DNA of 64,000 bases from Arthrobacter sp. Soc17.1.1.1 (lineage in GTDB: Bacteria > Actinomycetota > Actinomycetes > Actinomycetales > Micrococcaceae). The position numbers were made by a program, and so were the translations under genes. Location of the stretch: the NCBI RefSeq assembly GCF_036867195.1, contig NZ_JBAJII010000001.1, forward strand, positions 2,914,001-2,978,000. The letters are read 5' to 3'. Below, piece by piece: positions 35,236 to 43,145 of the stretch; positions within the stretch are counted from its first letter, which is position 1; the number at the start of each line of letters is the position of its first letter. The notes under the pieces are model-generated. The model was given only the letters and a program-made list of their open reading frames with translations. It was not told the origin of the DNA and made no database searches.

Positions 35236-36063
35236 GCGCAGGGCCAGGACGGGCAGGTCCCCGTCCGTCTCGATCGCATCGCCGCCCCCGTTGCGGCTGT
35301 GGTAGCCGGTCGAGAAATGGCGGATCAGGTGGACATCAGTCCTCGGCTGCAGACTCGCGACGACCCAGTCGCGCTCGTCGTCCGTCCGTTCGGCGATCCT
35401 GTGGGTCACCTGGAAGGTGAACAGGGAGAGCCCCACGCTGCGGTCGAAGGTCGCGGCGCCCACGAGATCGACGTCGAACCCGCCCGGGAGGACCCATCCC
35501 GGCGGACACACCCAGAAGCGCACGTGGTGCCGCTGCGCAGGATTGCCCGCCACCTGCTGTTCGAAGGCGAGATCCTGCTTCTGCCCGAAGACGAACAGCG
35601 GGCTCACCGGGGCCGACGGGTAGCTGCGACGCAGGATCGACGCCGTGATGATGCGCCGGCTGCTCCGCAGCGTCAGCGGATCGGCCTCGGTCCAGCCGCA
35701 GGACAGCATGGCGGAGCGAAGGTCCCCGGCACTGCCGATGACGGCGAGGTTGACCGGATCGCCCAGGAGTCCGTCAGCGGTGCGGGTCCGTCCGATGAAG
35801 TAGTCGGGCACGTAGATCCTGGTGAGCAGCCGGTTGATCCGCGGCACCAGGACATAGGCGGCGAGCGCCCAGATGATCACGAACACCCAGGGCTGGCGGT
35901 AGCCGTCGTCCAGCTCGTCGAGGAAGAGTGCGTAGATCGCCCAGCCGGAGAGGACCACCACCACGAGGAAGAGGACACGCTGCCCCAGGAGTACTGCGGT
36001 GCTCACAGGCCTTCCCGCCCCGCCTACCGTGCCGCCGCTCCGGGCGGCTGGCGCCTCGTCCAT
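35221..36063 (-). CDS. LssY C-terminal domain membrane protein
   Basis: A 280-residue protein with two N-terminal transmembrane helices (VLFLVVVVLSGWAIYALFL and PWVFVIIWALAAYVLVP), then a soluble domain with the LssY-C pattern (AMLSCGWTEADPLTLRSSRR, HHVRFWVCPPGW, ATFDRSVGLSLFTFQVTHRI). The family's biochemical role is unknown. The ATG at 36063 is presumed leaderless, with TAGAAT 7 nt before it. It shares a 40-bp divergent promoter region with the TMEM175-like gene. Confidence 0.82.
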   Translation of the reverse strand: MDEAPAARSGGTVGGAGRPVSTAVLLGQRVLFLVVVVLSGWAIYALFLDELDDGYRQPWVFVIIWALAAYVLVPRINRLLTRIYVPDYFIGRTRTADGLLGDPVNLAVIGSAGDLRSAMLSCGWTEADPLTLRSSRRIITASILRRSYPSAPVSPLFVFGQKQDLAFEQQVAGNPAQRHHVRFWVCPPGWVLPGGFDVDLVGAATFDRSVGLSLFTFQVTHRIAERTDDERDWVVASLQPRTDVHLIRHFSTGYHSRNGGGDAIETDGDLPVLALRSDPA

Positions 36064-36103
36064 CCGCCTATTCTAGGTCCGGGCGAGGAGCTAGGCTCGG
36101 ACG
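36064..36103. promoter_or_regulatory. Overlapping divergent leaderless promoters
   Basis: Only 40 bp separate the start codons of two divergent genes. The minus promoter has TAGAAT (complement 36070-36075), 7 nt from the ATG at 36063. The plus promoter has TAGGCT (36092-36097), 7 nt from the GTG at 36104. Each promoter's expected -35 region falls on the other's -10, so polymerase could occupy only one at a time. Confidence 0.65.
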
Positions 36104-36826
36104 GTGCCGCAGCCCGAGGACACCGAGGACGACGACGACGCCGAGCCGGCGAATCCGGGAGACCTGAGGTCCCGCTCCAGATCGGTGCTCACGCGGGGCA
36201 CCTCGACGGACCGGACCGTGTTCTTCAGCGACGCGGTGTTCGCGATCGCCATGACACTGCTCGTCCTCGATCTGGAGGTCCCCGACGGCCTCGCGCCGGA
36301 TCAGGTCGGTGCAGCGCTGGTGGGTCAGGTGTCGCACTTCTTCTCCTTCGCGCTCAGTTTCGCCGTCATCGGCAGTGCCTGGCTGAATCACCACCGGAAG
36401 TTCAGCGTGATCGTCCGTTACGACGTCCGTCTGCAGGTCCTGAATCTGCTGCTGCTCTTCTTCGTCGCCCTCCTTCCCCTGCCCACCAGCGTGCTCAGCG
36501 AGTACGGCGGGACGTCCTCGCCCTGGCCCGTGGTGGTCTACGCGGCGGTGGTCGCGGGCGTCTACTCCATGCTCGACGTGCTGTGGGTGTACGCGTGGCG
36601 GGCGAAGCTCATGGCGCCGACGGTCGATCGGGACCTCTACCTCTACGTGTTCCGGGGACTGCTCCCCGTACCACTGGTGTTCGCCGTGAGCATCCCGGTC
36701 GCTTTCCTGATGCCCGGCAACGCCATGTACCTGTGGCTCCTGATCATCCCGGCGGACCTCCTGTTCCACCGGATGTTCTCGACACCGGGGATACGGCCGC
36801 GGCAGGGGCGCGCCCCGGCGGCCTGA
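36104..36826 (+). CDS. TMEM175-family (DUF1211) potassium channel-like protein
   Basis: A 240-residue membrane protein with an acidic N-terminal tail and six hydrophobic helices. The defining RxxxFSD motif of TMEM175 channels is present as RTVFFSDAVFAIAMTLL near residue 37, and NHHRKF follows helix 3 as in the family. Bacterial members have one six-helix repeat and form tetrameric K+ leak channels. The GTG start is leaderless. The LssY-like gene is divergent. Confidence 0.9.
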   Translation: MPQPEDTEDDDDAEPANPGDLRSRSRSVLTRGTSTDRTVFFSDAVFAIAMTLLVLDLEVPDGLAPDQVGAALVGQVSHFFSFALSFAVIGSAWLNHHRKFSVIVRYDVRLQVLNLLLLFFVALLPLPTSVLSEYGGTSSPWPVVVYAAVVAGVYSMLDVLWVYAWRAKLMAPTVDRDLYLYVFRGLLPVPLVFAVSIPVAFLMPGNAMYLWLLIIPADLLFHRMFSTPGIRPRQGRAPAA

Positions 36827-36931
36827 GGACCGGATGGGTACGTGTCCCCATCGCGGCCGCGGTCCTCTGCGGCTAGGCTCGACCGCAGTGCACGGCCCTG
36901 ATCACGGGTCGACTGGACAAATGGGGATGAC

Positions 36932-37882
36932 ATGTCGGACGTCTGGGGATCCAACCCTGCGCAGTTGCGCGAGCTGGCGCAGCTGTGCTCGCAGGGCTCC
37001 ACCACCATCACGGCGGCGAGCACGGCCATCGGCGCCGCCATCAACAACCAGTTCATGTGGAAGGGCAGCGACGCCGATCGGGTGCGCCAGCAGTGGAACG
37101 GATCCATGCGGCTGCACCTCGTCGCGGCAACCGACGCCCTGGAGAAGGTCTCCGCGGAACTGCTCGGACATGCCGACGAGCAGGAGACCGCGAGCGACGA
37201 GGGTGGCGGCGCAGGCCTGCCCGGCCCCGGTGTGCCGTTCGCGCCCGGACAGGGCGGGCAGGCCGGACAGGGCGGGCAGGATCCCGACAGTCCCTTCATG
37301 CAGGCGTGGAACACCTACAACGCGATCAAGGCGGTCCCGAACATGCGGGCGGGCCTGTACGACATCGCGGCCCTGCTGCATGCCGGTGGACCGTTCGACG
37401 CCGCTGCGTTCCAGGCGCTGCGGAACTCTGATGCGCTGAGCGGTCTCTTCAATACGTCGTCCGACCTCTTCGACGGCAAGTGGCACACCGCGTTCGGTCT
37501 CGCCGACGGGACGAAGGCCTTCGCAGCGTTCAAGGGGCTCGGAACGGGTCTCGGGCTCCTGGGTGCCGGGTTGGATACGTACGACGCCATCAGCAGCTAC
37601 CAGGACGGCGAGTACGGCGACGCCGCCTACTCCGCTACCAAGGCGGTCCTCGGGGGACTCTCCTTCGCACCTCCCCCGGTCGGTACTGCTGCCATGGTCG
37701 CCAGCGGTGCACTCGCCCTCTACGACAATGTGCCGTTCATCCATGACGGCGTCAACGCCGCCGGGGCAGCGATCGCCCACGGTGCCACGGCCGCGGCGGA
37801 TGCGGTCGGCGATGCTGCCGATGCCGTCGGCGACACCCTGTCCGACGGCGCGGAAGCCGTCGGCGACTTCTTCGGATTCTGA
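36932..37882 (+). CDS. WXG100-like protein with long hydrophobic C-terminal region
   Basis: A 316-residue protein whose first 95 residues look like a WXG100 helical hairpin: helix, the WKG turn near residue 43 (NQFMWKGSDADRVRQQW), helix. A Gly/Pro/Gln linker (about 95-125) leads to a C-terminal region with Gly/Ala-rich hydrophobic stretches (GLGTGLGLLGAGLDTY) and repeated acidic amphipathic units (AVGDAADAVGDTLSDG). A -10 TAGGCT lies at 36874-36879. It heads an operon with two unknown genes. Export by a type VII system is inferred from the N-terminal fold only. Confidence 0.75.
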   Translation: MSDVWGSNPAQLRELAQLCSQGSTTITAASTAIGAAINNQFMWKGSDADRVRQQWNGSMRLHLVAATDALEKVSAELLGHADEQETASDEGGGAGLPGPGVPFAPGQGGQAGQGGQDPDSPFMQAWNTYNAIKAVPNMRAGLYDIAALLHAGGPFDAAAFQALRNSDALSGLFNTSSDLFDGKWHTAFGLADGTKAFAAFKGLGTGLGLLGAGLDTYDAISSYQDGEYGDAAYSATKAVLGGLSFAPPPVGTAAMVASGALALYDNVPFIHDGVNAAGAAIAHGATAAADAVGDAADAVGDTLSDGAEAVGDFFGF

Positions 37883-37898
37883 GACCTAGGACAGAGAC

Positions 37899-38561
37899 AT
37901 GACTGAGACCAGCACCGTACCCCCCGGCCCCGGCACGGTCGATCCCTACGCCGACGCCCTGGGTTTCGGCTATGCCGAGTTGGCGGCCCTGCTCGCGATG
38001 AGGCCCGGACCGGCGTCCACGGAGAGCGCTGCAGCACTGCGGATCACCGACGAGGCGTCCGACGGCGAGGTCATCCGGGCCGGGGCGTCCTCCCTCGTCG
38101 CGCACGGCCTCGCGACCGTCGGCGACGAGCGGGAGCTCGTGGTCGGCGGCGCCGTGGCGGCCGTGCTGTCAGCCCTGTCCGAGGCCGATCGCCGGGTCGA
38201 CGTCGGGTTGCTCGTGCCCGGCGGGCCGGGCGACAGTGTGCTCCAGGTGGAATCGGCCGAGTTCTCCATCCTGCTGCAGCCCCGTTCCTACCTCTGCTGG
38301 TTCGCGATGGCCCAGGCCCCGTCGATGACGGGTGCGGAGGCTCTTCTCGCGATGATCTCCTCCCACCTGGACACGACGCCCGACGGCGGCGCCAGCGTCT
38401 ACCGCAGGGAGACGCCGGGGAAGGGCCGCCTGCTCGTGAAGAGGGACCTGGGTGGATGGACCGTCGGCTACAAGTTCGAGGGAGATGACGTCATCGACCG
38501 ACGCACCGGACTCGACGACCACGCCCTGCTGGCCGAGCTCACCGACATCAGGGGCGAATGA
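37899..38561 (+). CDS. Hypothetical protein, possible partner of the WXG100-like protein
   Basis: A 220-residue soluble, acidic protein with alternating Ala/Leu-rich helices and strands; no transmembrane segment or signal. It begins 17 bp after the WXG100-like gene. Size, fold-like pattern and position recall EspG-type cytosolic chaperones of type VII substrates, but I see no conserved motif that proves it. Function unknown. Confidence 0.7.
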   Translation: MTETSTVPPGPGTVDPYADALGFGYAELAALLAMRPGPASTESAAALRITDEASDGEVIRAGASSLVAHGLATVGDERELVVGGAVAAVLSALSEADRRVDVGLLVPGGPGDSVLQVESAEFSILLQPRSYLCWFAMAQAPSMTGAEALLAMISSHLDTTPDGGASVYRRETPGKGRLLVKRDLGGWTVGYKFEGDDVIDRRTGLDDHALLAELTDIRGE

Positions 38562-38562
38562 C

Positions 38563-38979
38563 ATGGTGTACGACGCAGCACGGCAGCGCCGGGACGACGC
38601 CACGACCGCCGAGCACGAACGCCTCGTCCGCGAGACCGGACAGCCGCGTATCCTGTCTCGGGCGAAGAACGGGGAGCTTGTCAGCTATCTCCCCGAGGAA
38701 TACGGCAACGGGCGCAAAGGAATCGGCCCGAAGATCACCACGGCATGGGGCTACATCGTCTTCGTGATCATCGCCGGAGCGGTATCGCTCGTCGTCACGG
38801 CCGTCGTGGCCGCGCCGTTCATCGACCCTCGACCCGACCCCCCGCTGTTCGTGTGGGTCATCCCCCTGATGTTCCTCGGTACCACGGCACTCTTCGCCCG
38901 CTACATGATGATCGAGGTCCGGGCGGACCGCCTCCGGAAGCAGCGCGGCCTGCCCACGCCGTCGGAGCAGGCCGTCTAG
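38563..38979 (+). CDS. Two-span membrane protein of the WXG100-like operon
   Basis: A 138-residue protein: a charged N-terminal 60 residues ([19 protein letters not shown]), two transmembrane helices ([20 protein letters not shown] and [20 protein letters not shown]), and a short basic C-terminus. It starts 1 bp after the preceding stop. No family is recognised. As the membrane member of the operon it could be an immunity or anchoring protein for the first gene's product; this is inference. Confidence 0.72.
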   Translation: MVYDAARQRRDDATTAEHERLVRETGQPRILSRAKNGELVSYLPEEYGNGRKGIGPKITTAWGYIVFVIIAGAVSLVVTAVVAAPFIDPRPDPPLFVWVIPLMFLGTTALFARYMMIEVRADRLRKQRGLPTPSEQAV

Positions 38980-39040
38980 CCGGCGCGGGGCGCAGTCACA
39001 AAGCGGCCGTGCCACGGGCACACCGCCTAAACTGGAAGGC

Positions 39041-40180
39041 ATGACTTCAGCACCCGAGAGCCCTGCCCTGCCGTCCGTCGGATTCGTGGGCTGGCGCGGC
39101 ATGGTCGGCTCGGTCCTCATGCAGCGACTCCAGGACGAGGGCGACTTCGCCCGCGTCAACCCCGTGTTCTTCTCGACGTCGGCTGCAGGCGGTGCGGCGC
39201 CGTCGTTCGCCGAGGGTGCCGGCACGCTGCAGGACGCGTACGACGTCGAGACCCTCGCCAAGCTGCCCATCATCGTGACGGCGCAGGGCGGCGACTACAC
39301 CTCCGAGGTCTACCCGAAGCTGCGCGACGCCGGGTGGTCCGGCCTGTGGCTCGATGCCGCGTCGACGCTGCGCATGGAGCAGGACAGCGTGATCGTGCTG
39401 GACCCCGTCAACCGGTCCGCCATCGACGCCGGCCTGGCGAACGGCGTCCGGGACTTCGTCGGCGGCAACTGCACGGTCTCCTGCATGCTCATGGGGCTGG
39501 GCGGGCTCTTCCGCAACGGCCTGGTCGAGTGGGGCACGTCCATGACCTACCAGGCGGCATCGGGCGGCGGGGCGCGTCACATGCGCGAACTCCTGAACCA
39601 GTTCGGTGCGCTCCACGGGACCGTCGCCCTGAACCTCGACGATCCCGCCTCCGCCATCCTGGACATCGACCGGGCGATCCTCGCCAAGCAGCGTCACCCG
39701 AGCCTCGAAGCCTCGCAGTTCGGGGTCCCCCTGGCCGGTTCCGTCATCCCCTGGATCGACAGCGACCTCGGCGACGGCCGGTCCAAGGAGGAGTGGAAGG
39801 CCGGTGCGGAGACGAACAAGATCCTCGGCACCGAGACCCGCATCCCGTTCGACGGCCTGTGCGTCCGGGTGGGAGCCATGCGCTCGCACTCCCAGGCACT
39901 GACCCTGAAGCTGACGCAGGACCTGCCCGTCAGCGAGATCGAGTCGATCATCGCAGCCGACAACGAGTGGGTGCGGGTCATCCCCAACACCAAGGTGGAC
40001 ACCCTCGCCGGGCTGACCCCCGTCGCTGCCACCGGGTCCTTGGAGGTCCCCGTGGGCCGTATCCGCAAGCTGGAGATGGGCCCGGAGTACATCAGCGCCT
40101 TCACCGTGGGCGATCAGCTCCTGTGGGGTGCGGCCGAGCCGCTGCGACGCATGCTGATGATCGCCACCGGCAACCTCTGA
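39041..40180 (+). CDS. asd: Aspartate-semialdehyde dehydrogenase (enterobacterial type)
   Basis: Reduces aspartyl phosphate to the semialdehyde for lysine, threonine, methionine and cell-wall DAP or lysine. The 379 residues carry [18 protein letters not shown] at the N-terminus, the catalytic Cys in [11 protein letters not shown], and [16 protein letters not shown]. These segments are nearly those of the E. coli enzyme, whereas the common actinobacterial ASADH is shorter and has a SNPNCTT-type site. -10 TAAACT (39028-39033) lies 8 nt before the ATG. No lysC is adjacent. Confidence 0.95.
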   Translation: MTSAPESPALPSVGFVGWRGMVGSVLMQRLQDEGDFARVNPVFFSTSAAGGAAPSFAEGAGTLQDAYDVETLAKLPIIVTAQGGDYTSEVYPKLRDAGWSGLWLDAASTLRMEQDSVIVLDPVNRSAIDAGLANGVRDFVGGNCTVSCMLMGLGGLFRNGLVEWGTSMTYQAASGGGARHMRELLNQFGALHGTVALNLDDPASAILDIDRAILAKQRHPSLEASQFGVPLAGSVIPWIDSDLGDGRSKEEWKAGAETNKILGTETRIPFDGLCVRVGAMRSHSQALTLKLTQDLPVSEIESIIAADNEWVRVIPNTKVDTLAGLTPVAATGSLEVPVGRIRKLEMGPEYISAFTVGDQLLWGAAEPLRRMLMIATGNL

Positions 40181-40259
40181 CGCCGGAGGGGGCCCGGCGA
40201 CCTCCCGGTGCTGCGACTCCTGCACGACGCGGACGGGCGACCCCGGGCTGCCGGCGGCC

Positions 40260-40282
40260 GGGGCCGGGGCCGGGGCCGGGGG
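40260..40282 (+). repeat. Four-tract G-run (G4C2) element
   Basis: Runs of 4, 4, 4 and 5 G are separated by CC (40260-40263, 40266-40269, 40272-40275, 40278-40282). This is a canonical quadruplex-capable sequence on the coding strand of the asd-to-hypothetical gap. Confidence 0.8.
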
Positions 40283-40348
40283 CATCCTGACCGGCGCCTT
40301 CGACCTTCGCACCTGCCCCGACCGAAAAGGTCGGAGGGCGCGTGCAGG

Positions 40349-40786
40349 ATGAAGCGCATGGACCCCGTGAACGCAGACACCATCCTCCGGCGCTTCTTCG
40401 CGGTGAGTGGTCATGTGCAGCATCCCGAGAGCCTGCTGCGGTACGAGCGCGTGCAGGACCATCTCCGGGACTACCTCGAGCACATCGCTGCTGCCAGGCT
40501 CACGGACGCCGAGCAGGAGCTGCTCGCGCTCGAACGGCAGTTCGGGACGGACGCCCCCTACGTGCAGGTCATGGGCGCCCGGGAACTGCTGCACGCCCTG
40601 CCCGACTTCCTCGCGGGCCCACAGCTCCTCCCCGACTTCCACGACCGGCTGGCACAGATCAGCGTGGCGTCGCGCCTCGCGCAGTGGCTGTGCTCACGGC
40701 AACTCGTGCAGCGCGAGGACAGCTGGCACGACGTCGTCCTGACGCGTGCCGCGGCCGAGCAGGCACGCCGCTCCCCCGCACTGTGA
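40349..40786 (+). CDS. Hypothetical cytoplasmic protein
   Basis: A 145-residue, largely helical, Leu/Arg/Glu-rich protein (DTILRRFFAVSGHVQHPESL, YLEHIAAARLTDAEQELLAL). No transmembrane segment, signal or known motif. GGAGGG lies about 10 nt before the ATG at 40349; an in-frame ATG at 40358 also has AGGA upstream. Part of that site can pair in a small hairpin (CCGACC/GGTCGG at 40318-40334). A G-quadruplex-type element lies upstream. Convergent with murB. Confidence 0.7.
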   Translation: MKRMDPVNADTILRRFFAVSGHVQHPESLLRYERVQDHLRDYLEHIAAARLTDAEQELLALERQFGTDAPYVQVMGARELLHALPDFLAGPQLLPDFHDRLAQISVASRLAQWLCSRQLVQREDSWHDVVLTRAAAEQARRSPAL

Positions 40787-40813
40787 GGTGCGCCGGCCTC
40801 CGCGGACGACGAG

Positions 40814-41905
40814 TTACAGGGCGCAGTTGATCAGCAGCGGTTCCGGCTCCAGGCGGATCCCGAACGCCTTCTCGACGCCGTCCCGCACCAGCCGTGCCAC
40901 GGCCAGTAGATCGGACGCCGACGCCCCTCCCCGGTTCGTCACGGCGAGGGTGTGCTTCGTCGACAGCGACGCACGGCCACCCGCTGCCGCGTGCCCGTCG
41001 TCGTCCATCAGCCCGAAGCCCTTGGAGAACCCGGCATGCTCGATCAGCCAGGCCGCACTGAGCTTCACCTGGCCGTCCGTCCCTGCCGGGTACCGGGGGG
41101 CGTCCTCCGGCAGCCGGTCGGCGACGTCCTGGCCGACGATCGGGTTGGTGAAGAACGAGCCGGTGCTCCGGGTGTCCGCATCGGGACCGTCGAGCACCAT
41201 GCCCTTGCCCCTGCGCAGCTTCAGCACCTCACGGCGCACGTCGTTGGCGTAGGCACGTGCTCCGACGTCGATGCGCAGCGCGCGGGCGAGCTCCGCGTAC
41301 CGGACGGGCTTGCTCAGGCGCCCCAGCCCCAGCTGGAACTCGACGGACAGCACCACGTAGCGCGGCGAGCCGTTCACCGTGGTGCGCTTCAGGAGGGAGT
41401 CGCGGTAGCCGAACTGGAGCTCGAAGTTGGTGAAGCTCCTGATACGGTCCGTCTCGCGATCGTAGGTCCGCACCGTGGCGATGGTCTGGGAGACGTCGGA
41501 CCCGTAGGCTCCGACGTTCTGCACCGGCGTGGCCCCGGTGGATCCCGGGATGCCCGAGAGCGCCTCGAGCCCCGAGAACGCATGCATCACGGTGTAGCGG
41601 ACCAGGTCGTCCCAGTCGTGGCCGGCCTGGACATTGACCATGACGCCGCCGCAGGTCGCGTCGTCGTCGTTGACCGTGAAGCCCGTGGACCGGATGTGCA
41701 CCACGGTGCCGTCGAACCCGTCGTCGCCGATCAGGAGGTTGGACCCGCCGCTGATGATGAGCAGCGGTTCCCCGGCGGCATCGGCTGCACGGACCGCGTC
41801 GACGATGCCCTGCTCGGTCGAGGCTTCGACGAGGGACCGCGCCGGACCTCCGACGCGCGCGGTCGTGAGGTCGGCCAGGCGCGTGCCCGTCATCGGAGCC
41901 GTCAC
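40814..41905 (-). CDS. murB: UDP-N-acetylmuramate dehydrogenase
   Basis: FAD enzyme that reduces UDP-GlcNAc-enolpyruvate to UDP-MurNAc in peptidoglycan synthesis. The 363 residues include the FAD-binding LLIISGGSNLLIGDDGFDG and SGIPGSTGATPVQNVGAYG, and the active-site Ser region RSTGSFFTNPIV. The GTG start overlaps the stop of the HadB-like gene (GTGA). Actinobacterial murB is commonly next to hadAB-like dehydratase genes, as here. Confidence 0.96.
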   Translation of the reverse strand: MTAPMTGTRLADLTTARVGGPARSLVEASTEQGIVDAVRAADAAGEPLLIISGGSNLLIGDDGFDGTVVHIRSTGFTVNDDDATCGGVMVNVQAGHDWDDLVRYTVMHAFSGLEALSGIPGSTGATPVQNVGAYGSDVSQTIATVRTYDRETDRIRSFTNFELQFGYRDSLLKRTTVNGSPRYVVLSVEFQLGLGRLSKPVRYAELARALRIDVGARAYANDVRREVLKLRRGKGMVLDGPDADTRSTGSFFTNPIVGQDVADRLPEDAPRYPAGTDGQVKLSAAWLIEHAGFSKGFGLMDDDGHAAAGGRASLSTKHTLAVTNRGGASASDLLAVARLVRDGVEKAFGIRLEPEPLLINCAL

Positions 41906-42342
41906 GGGAGCCTCACCACGGCCTGCGCCTTCACGAGGACCTTCTGGCCCGCGTACGTCACGGTGAGGTCGATACGGGCGGTGGAGGCATCGGTGTCGAT
42001 CGCGCCGACGACGCCCGTCACCTCGACGACGGCCCCGGGCTCGCCGGGCTGCGCTGTCGTGTCCTCGACGATGACGGGTCTGGTGAAACGCGTCTGGTAG
42101 TCGACGACGGCCGCCGGGTCCCCGATCCAGTCTGTCACGAGCTGGATGGCCGCCCCCATGGTGAACATGCCGTGGGCGATGACGCCGGGCAGGCCGACCC
42201 CCTCGGCGAAGGCCTGGTTCCAGTGGATGGGGTTGAAGTCCCCCGATGCCCCGGCGTACCGCACGAGGTCCTGCCGGGTGATGTGGAGCGTGGTGGTCCC
42301 GATCTGCTGACCGACCTCGAGGGTCGCTGTCGACACTGCCAT
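41902..42342 (-). CDS. MaoC-family dehydratase (HadB-like)
   Basis: Hot-dog-fold (R)-hydratase subunit of 146 residues with the catalytic Asp and His in SGDFNPIHWNQAFAEGVGLP and HGMFTMG. Immediately follows a non-catalytic-type MaoC partner gene (2 bp gap), giving a HadA-HadB-like heterodimer, which in mycobacteria dehydrates 3-hydroxyacyl-ACP. Arthrobacter relatives lack mycolates, so a fatty-acid or other acyl role is likelier. Confidence 0.9.
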   Translation of the reverse strand: MAVSTATLEVGQQIGTTTLHITRQDLVRYAGASGDFNPIHWNQAFAEGVGLPGVIAHGMFTMGAAIQLVTDWIGDPAAVVDYQTRFTRPVIVEDTTAQPGEPGAVVEVTGVVGAIDTDASTARIDLTVTYAGQKVLVKAQAVVRLP

Positions 42343-42344
42343 GG

Positions 42345-42794
42345 CTACTGGTCCTCTCCGCGCACGAGGATGGACGACGTCGTGGTGGCCGTCCGCTCGC
42401 CGTCGATGGTGGTGATCTCGGCCCGGGTGGTGATCATGGCCCCGCCACCCATGGACCGCACCTGGTCCACGTGCAGCTCGGCGACGAGCTGGTCCCCGGC
42501 GATGATGGGCCGGTGGTGGACGAAGCGCTGGTCCGCGTGCACCACACGCGTGAAGTCGATGCCGGCCTCCGGGTCCCCGATGAGCTGCGCATCGGCCCGC
42601 TGGGCGACGATGATGGCGAACGTCGGCGGTGCCACGAGGTCGGCATGACCGAGAGCAGCCGCGGCCTCGACGTCGTAGTGCGCCGGGTGGGTGGCCTTCA
42701 CGGCCCGGGCGAAGTCGCGGATGGCCTCGCGTCCCACGGAGTAGGTCTCTCCCGCGGGGTAGCTGCGCCCCTGCAGGTCGGGGTTGATGGTCAT
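42345..42794 (-). CDS. MaoC N-terminal/HadA-like dehydratase subunit
   Basis: A 149-residue hot-dog protein of the UPF0336/FAS1-like dehydratase type. It starts at the ATG at 42794 (MTINPDLQGRSYPAGETYSV), with GGAGGA just upstream. It contains YSVGREAIRDFARAV and LVAPPTFAIIVAQRA but lacks the DxxxxH catalytic pair of its neighbour. It should form a heterodimer with the HadB-like product, encoded directly downstream. Confidence 0.88.
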   Translation of the reverse strand: MTINPDLQGRSYPAGETYSVGREAIRDFARAVKATHPAHYDVEAAAALGHADLVAPPTFAIIVAQRADAQLIGDPEAGIDFTRVVHADQRFVHHRPIIAGDQLVAELHVDQVRSMGGGAMITTRAEITTIDGERTATTTSSILVRGEDQ

Positions 42795-42880
42795 GGGTCC
42801 TCCGATGGAAGCGGCGTATGGCAGTACCTGCGGTACGTGGGCGGTGGGCGGCACGGCGGCGCGCGCCGTGCCGTTCGAGG

Positions 42881-43111
42881 TCAGCGCTGGTCCCTCATGC
42901 GGCGCCGGACATCGCGCGAGCGGACCACCATGCCGCTCAGGTGGCACACCATGCCGACCACGATGATCGGGATGCCCGTGAACACGAGGGCGGGCCGGCC
43001 GGTGGCGGCGCCCGCCACGGCGATGAGGATCCCGAGCGCCGTGGTCACCAGCGCGCAGATCACCAGCTTGCGGTACAGGTCCGAGCCGGTCTCCCAGGGC
43101 GTATTCAGCAT
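42881..43111 (-). CDS. Small two-span membrane protein (DUF3188-like)
   Basis: A 76-residue protein with two hydrophobic helices (LVICALVTTALGILIAVAG and LVFTGIPIIVVGMVCHLSGM) and a basic tail (RSRDVRRRMRDQR). Size and pattern resemble DUF3188 proteins; function unknown. TAGAAT (complement 43118-43123) ends 7 nt before the ATG, so the mRNA is predicted leaderless. Located between the HadA-like and DUF2797 genes, all on the minus strand. Confidence 0.8.
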   Translation of the reverse strand: MLNTPWETGSDLYRKLVICALVTTALGILIAVAGAATGRPALVFTGIPIIVVGMVCHLSGMVVRSRDVRRRMRDQR

Positions 43112-43145
43112 GATCCGATTCTACTGCCGCGGGCGGACCGGACGC

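Noticed and set aside
37899..38561. Definite EspG chaperone
   Set aside because: Size and position fit, but no diagnostic EspG motif could be seen; kept as hypothetical.
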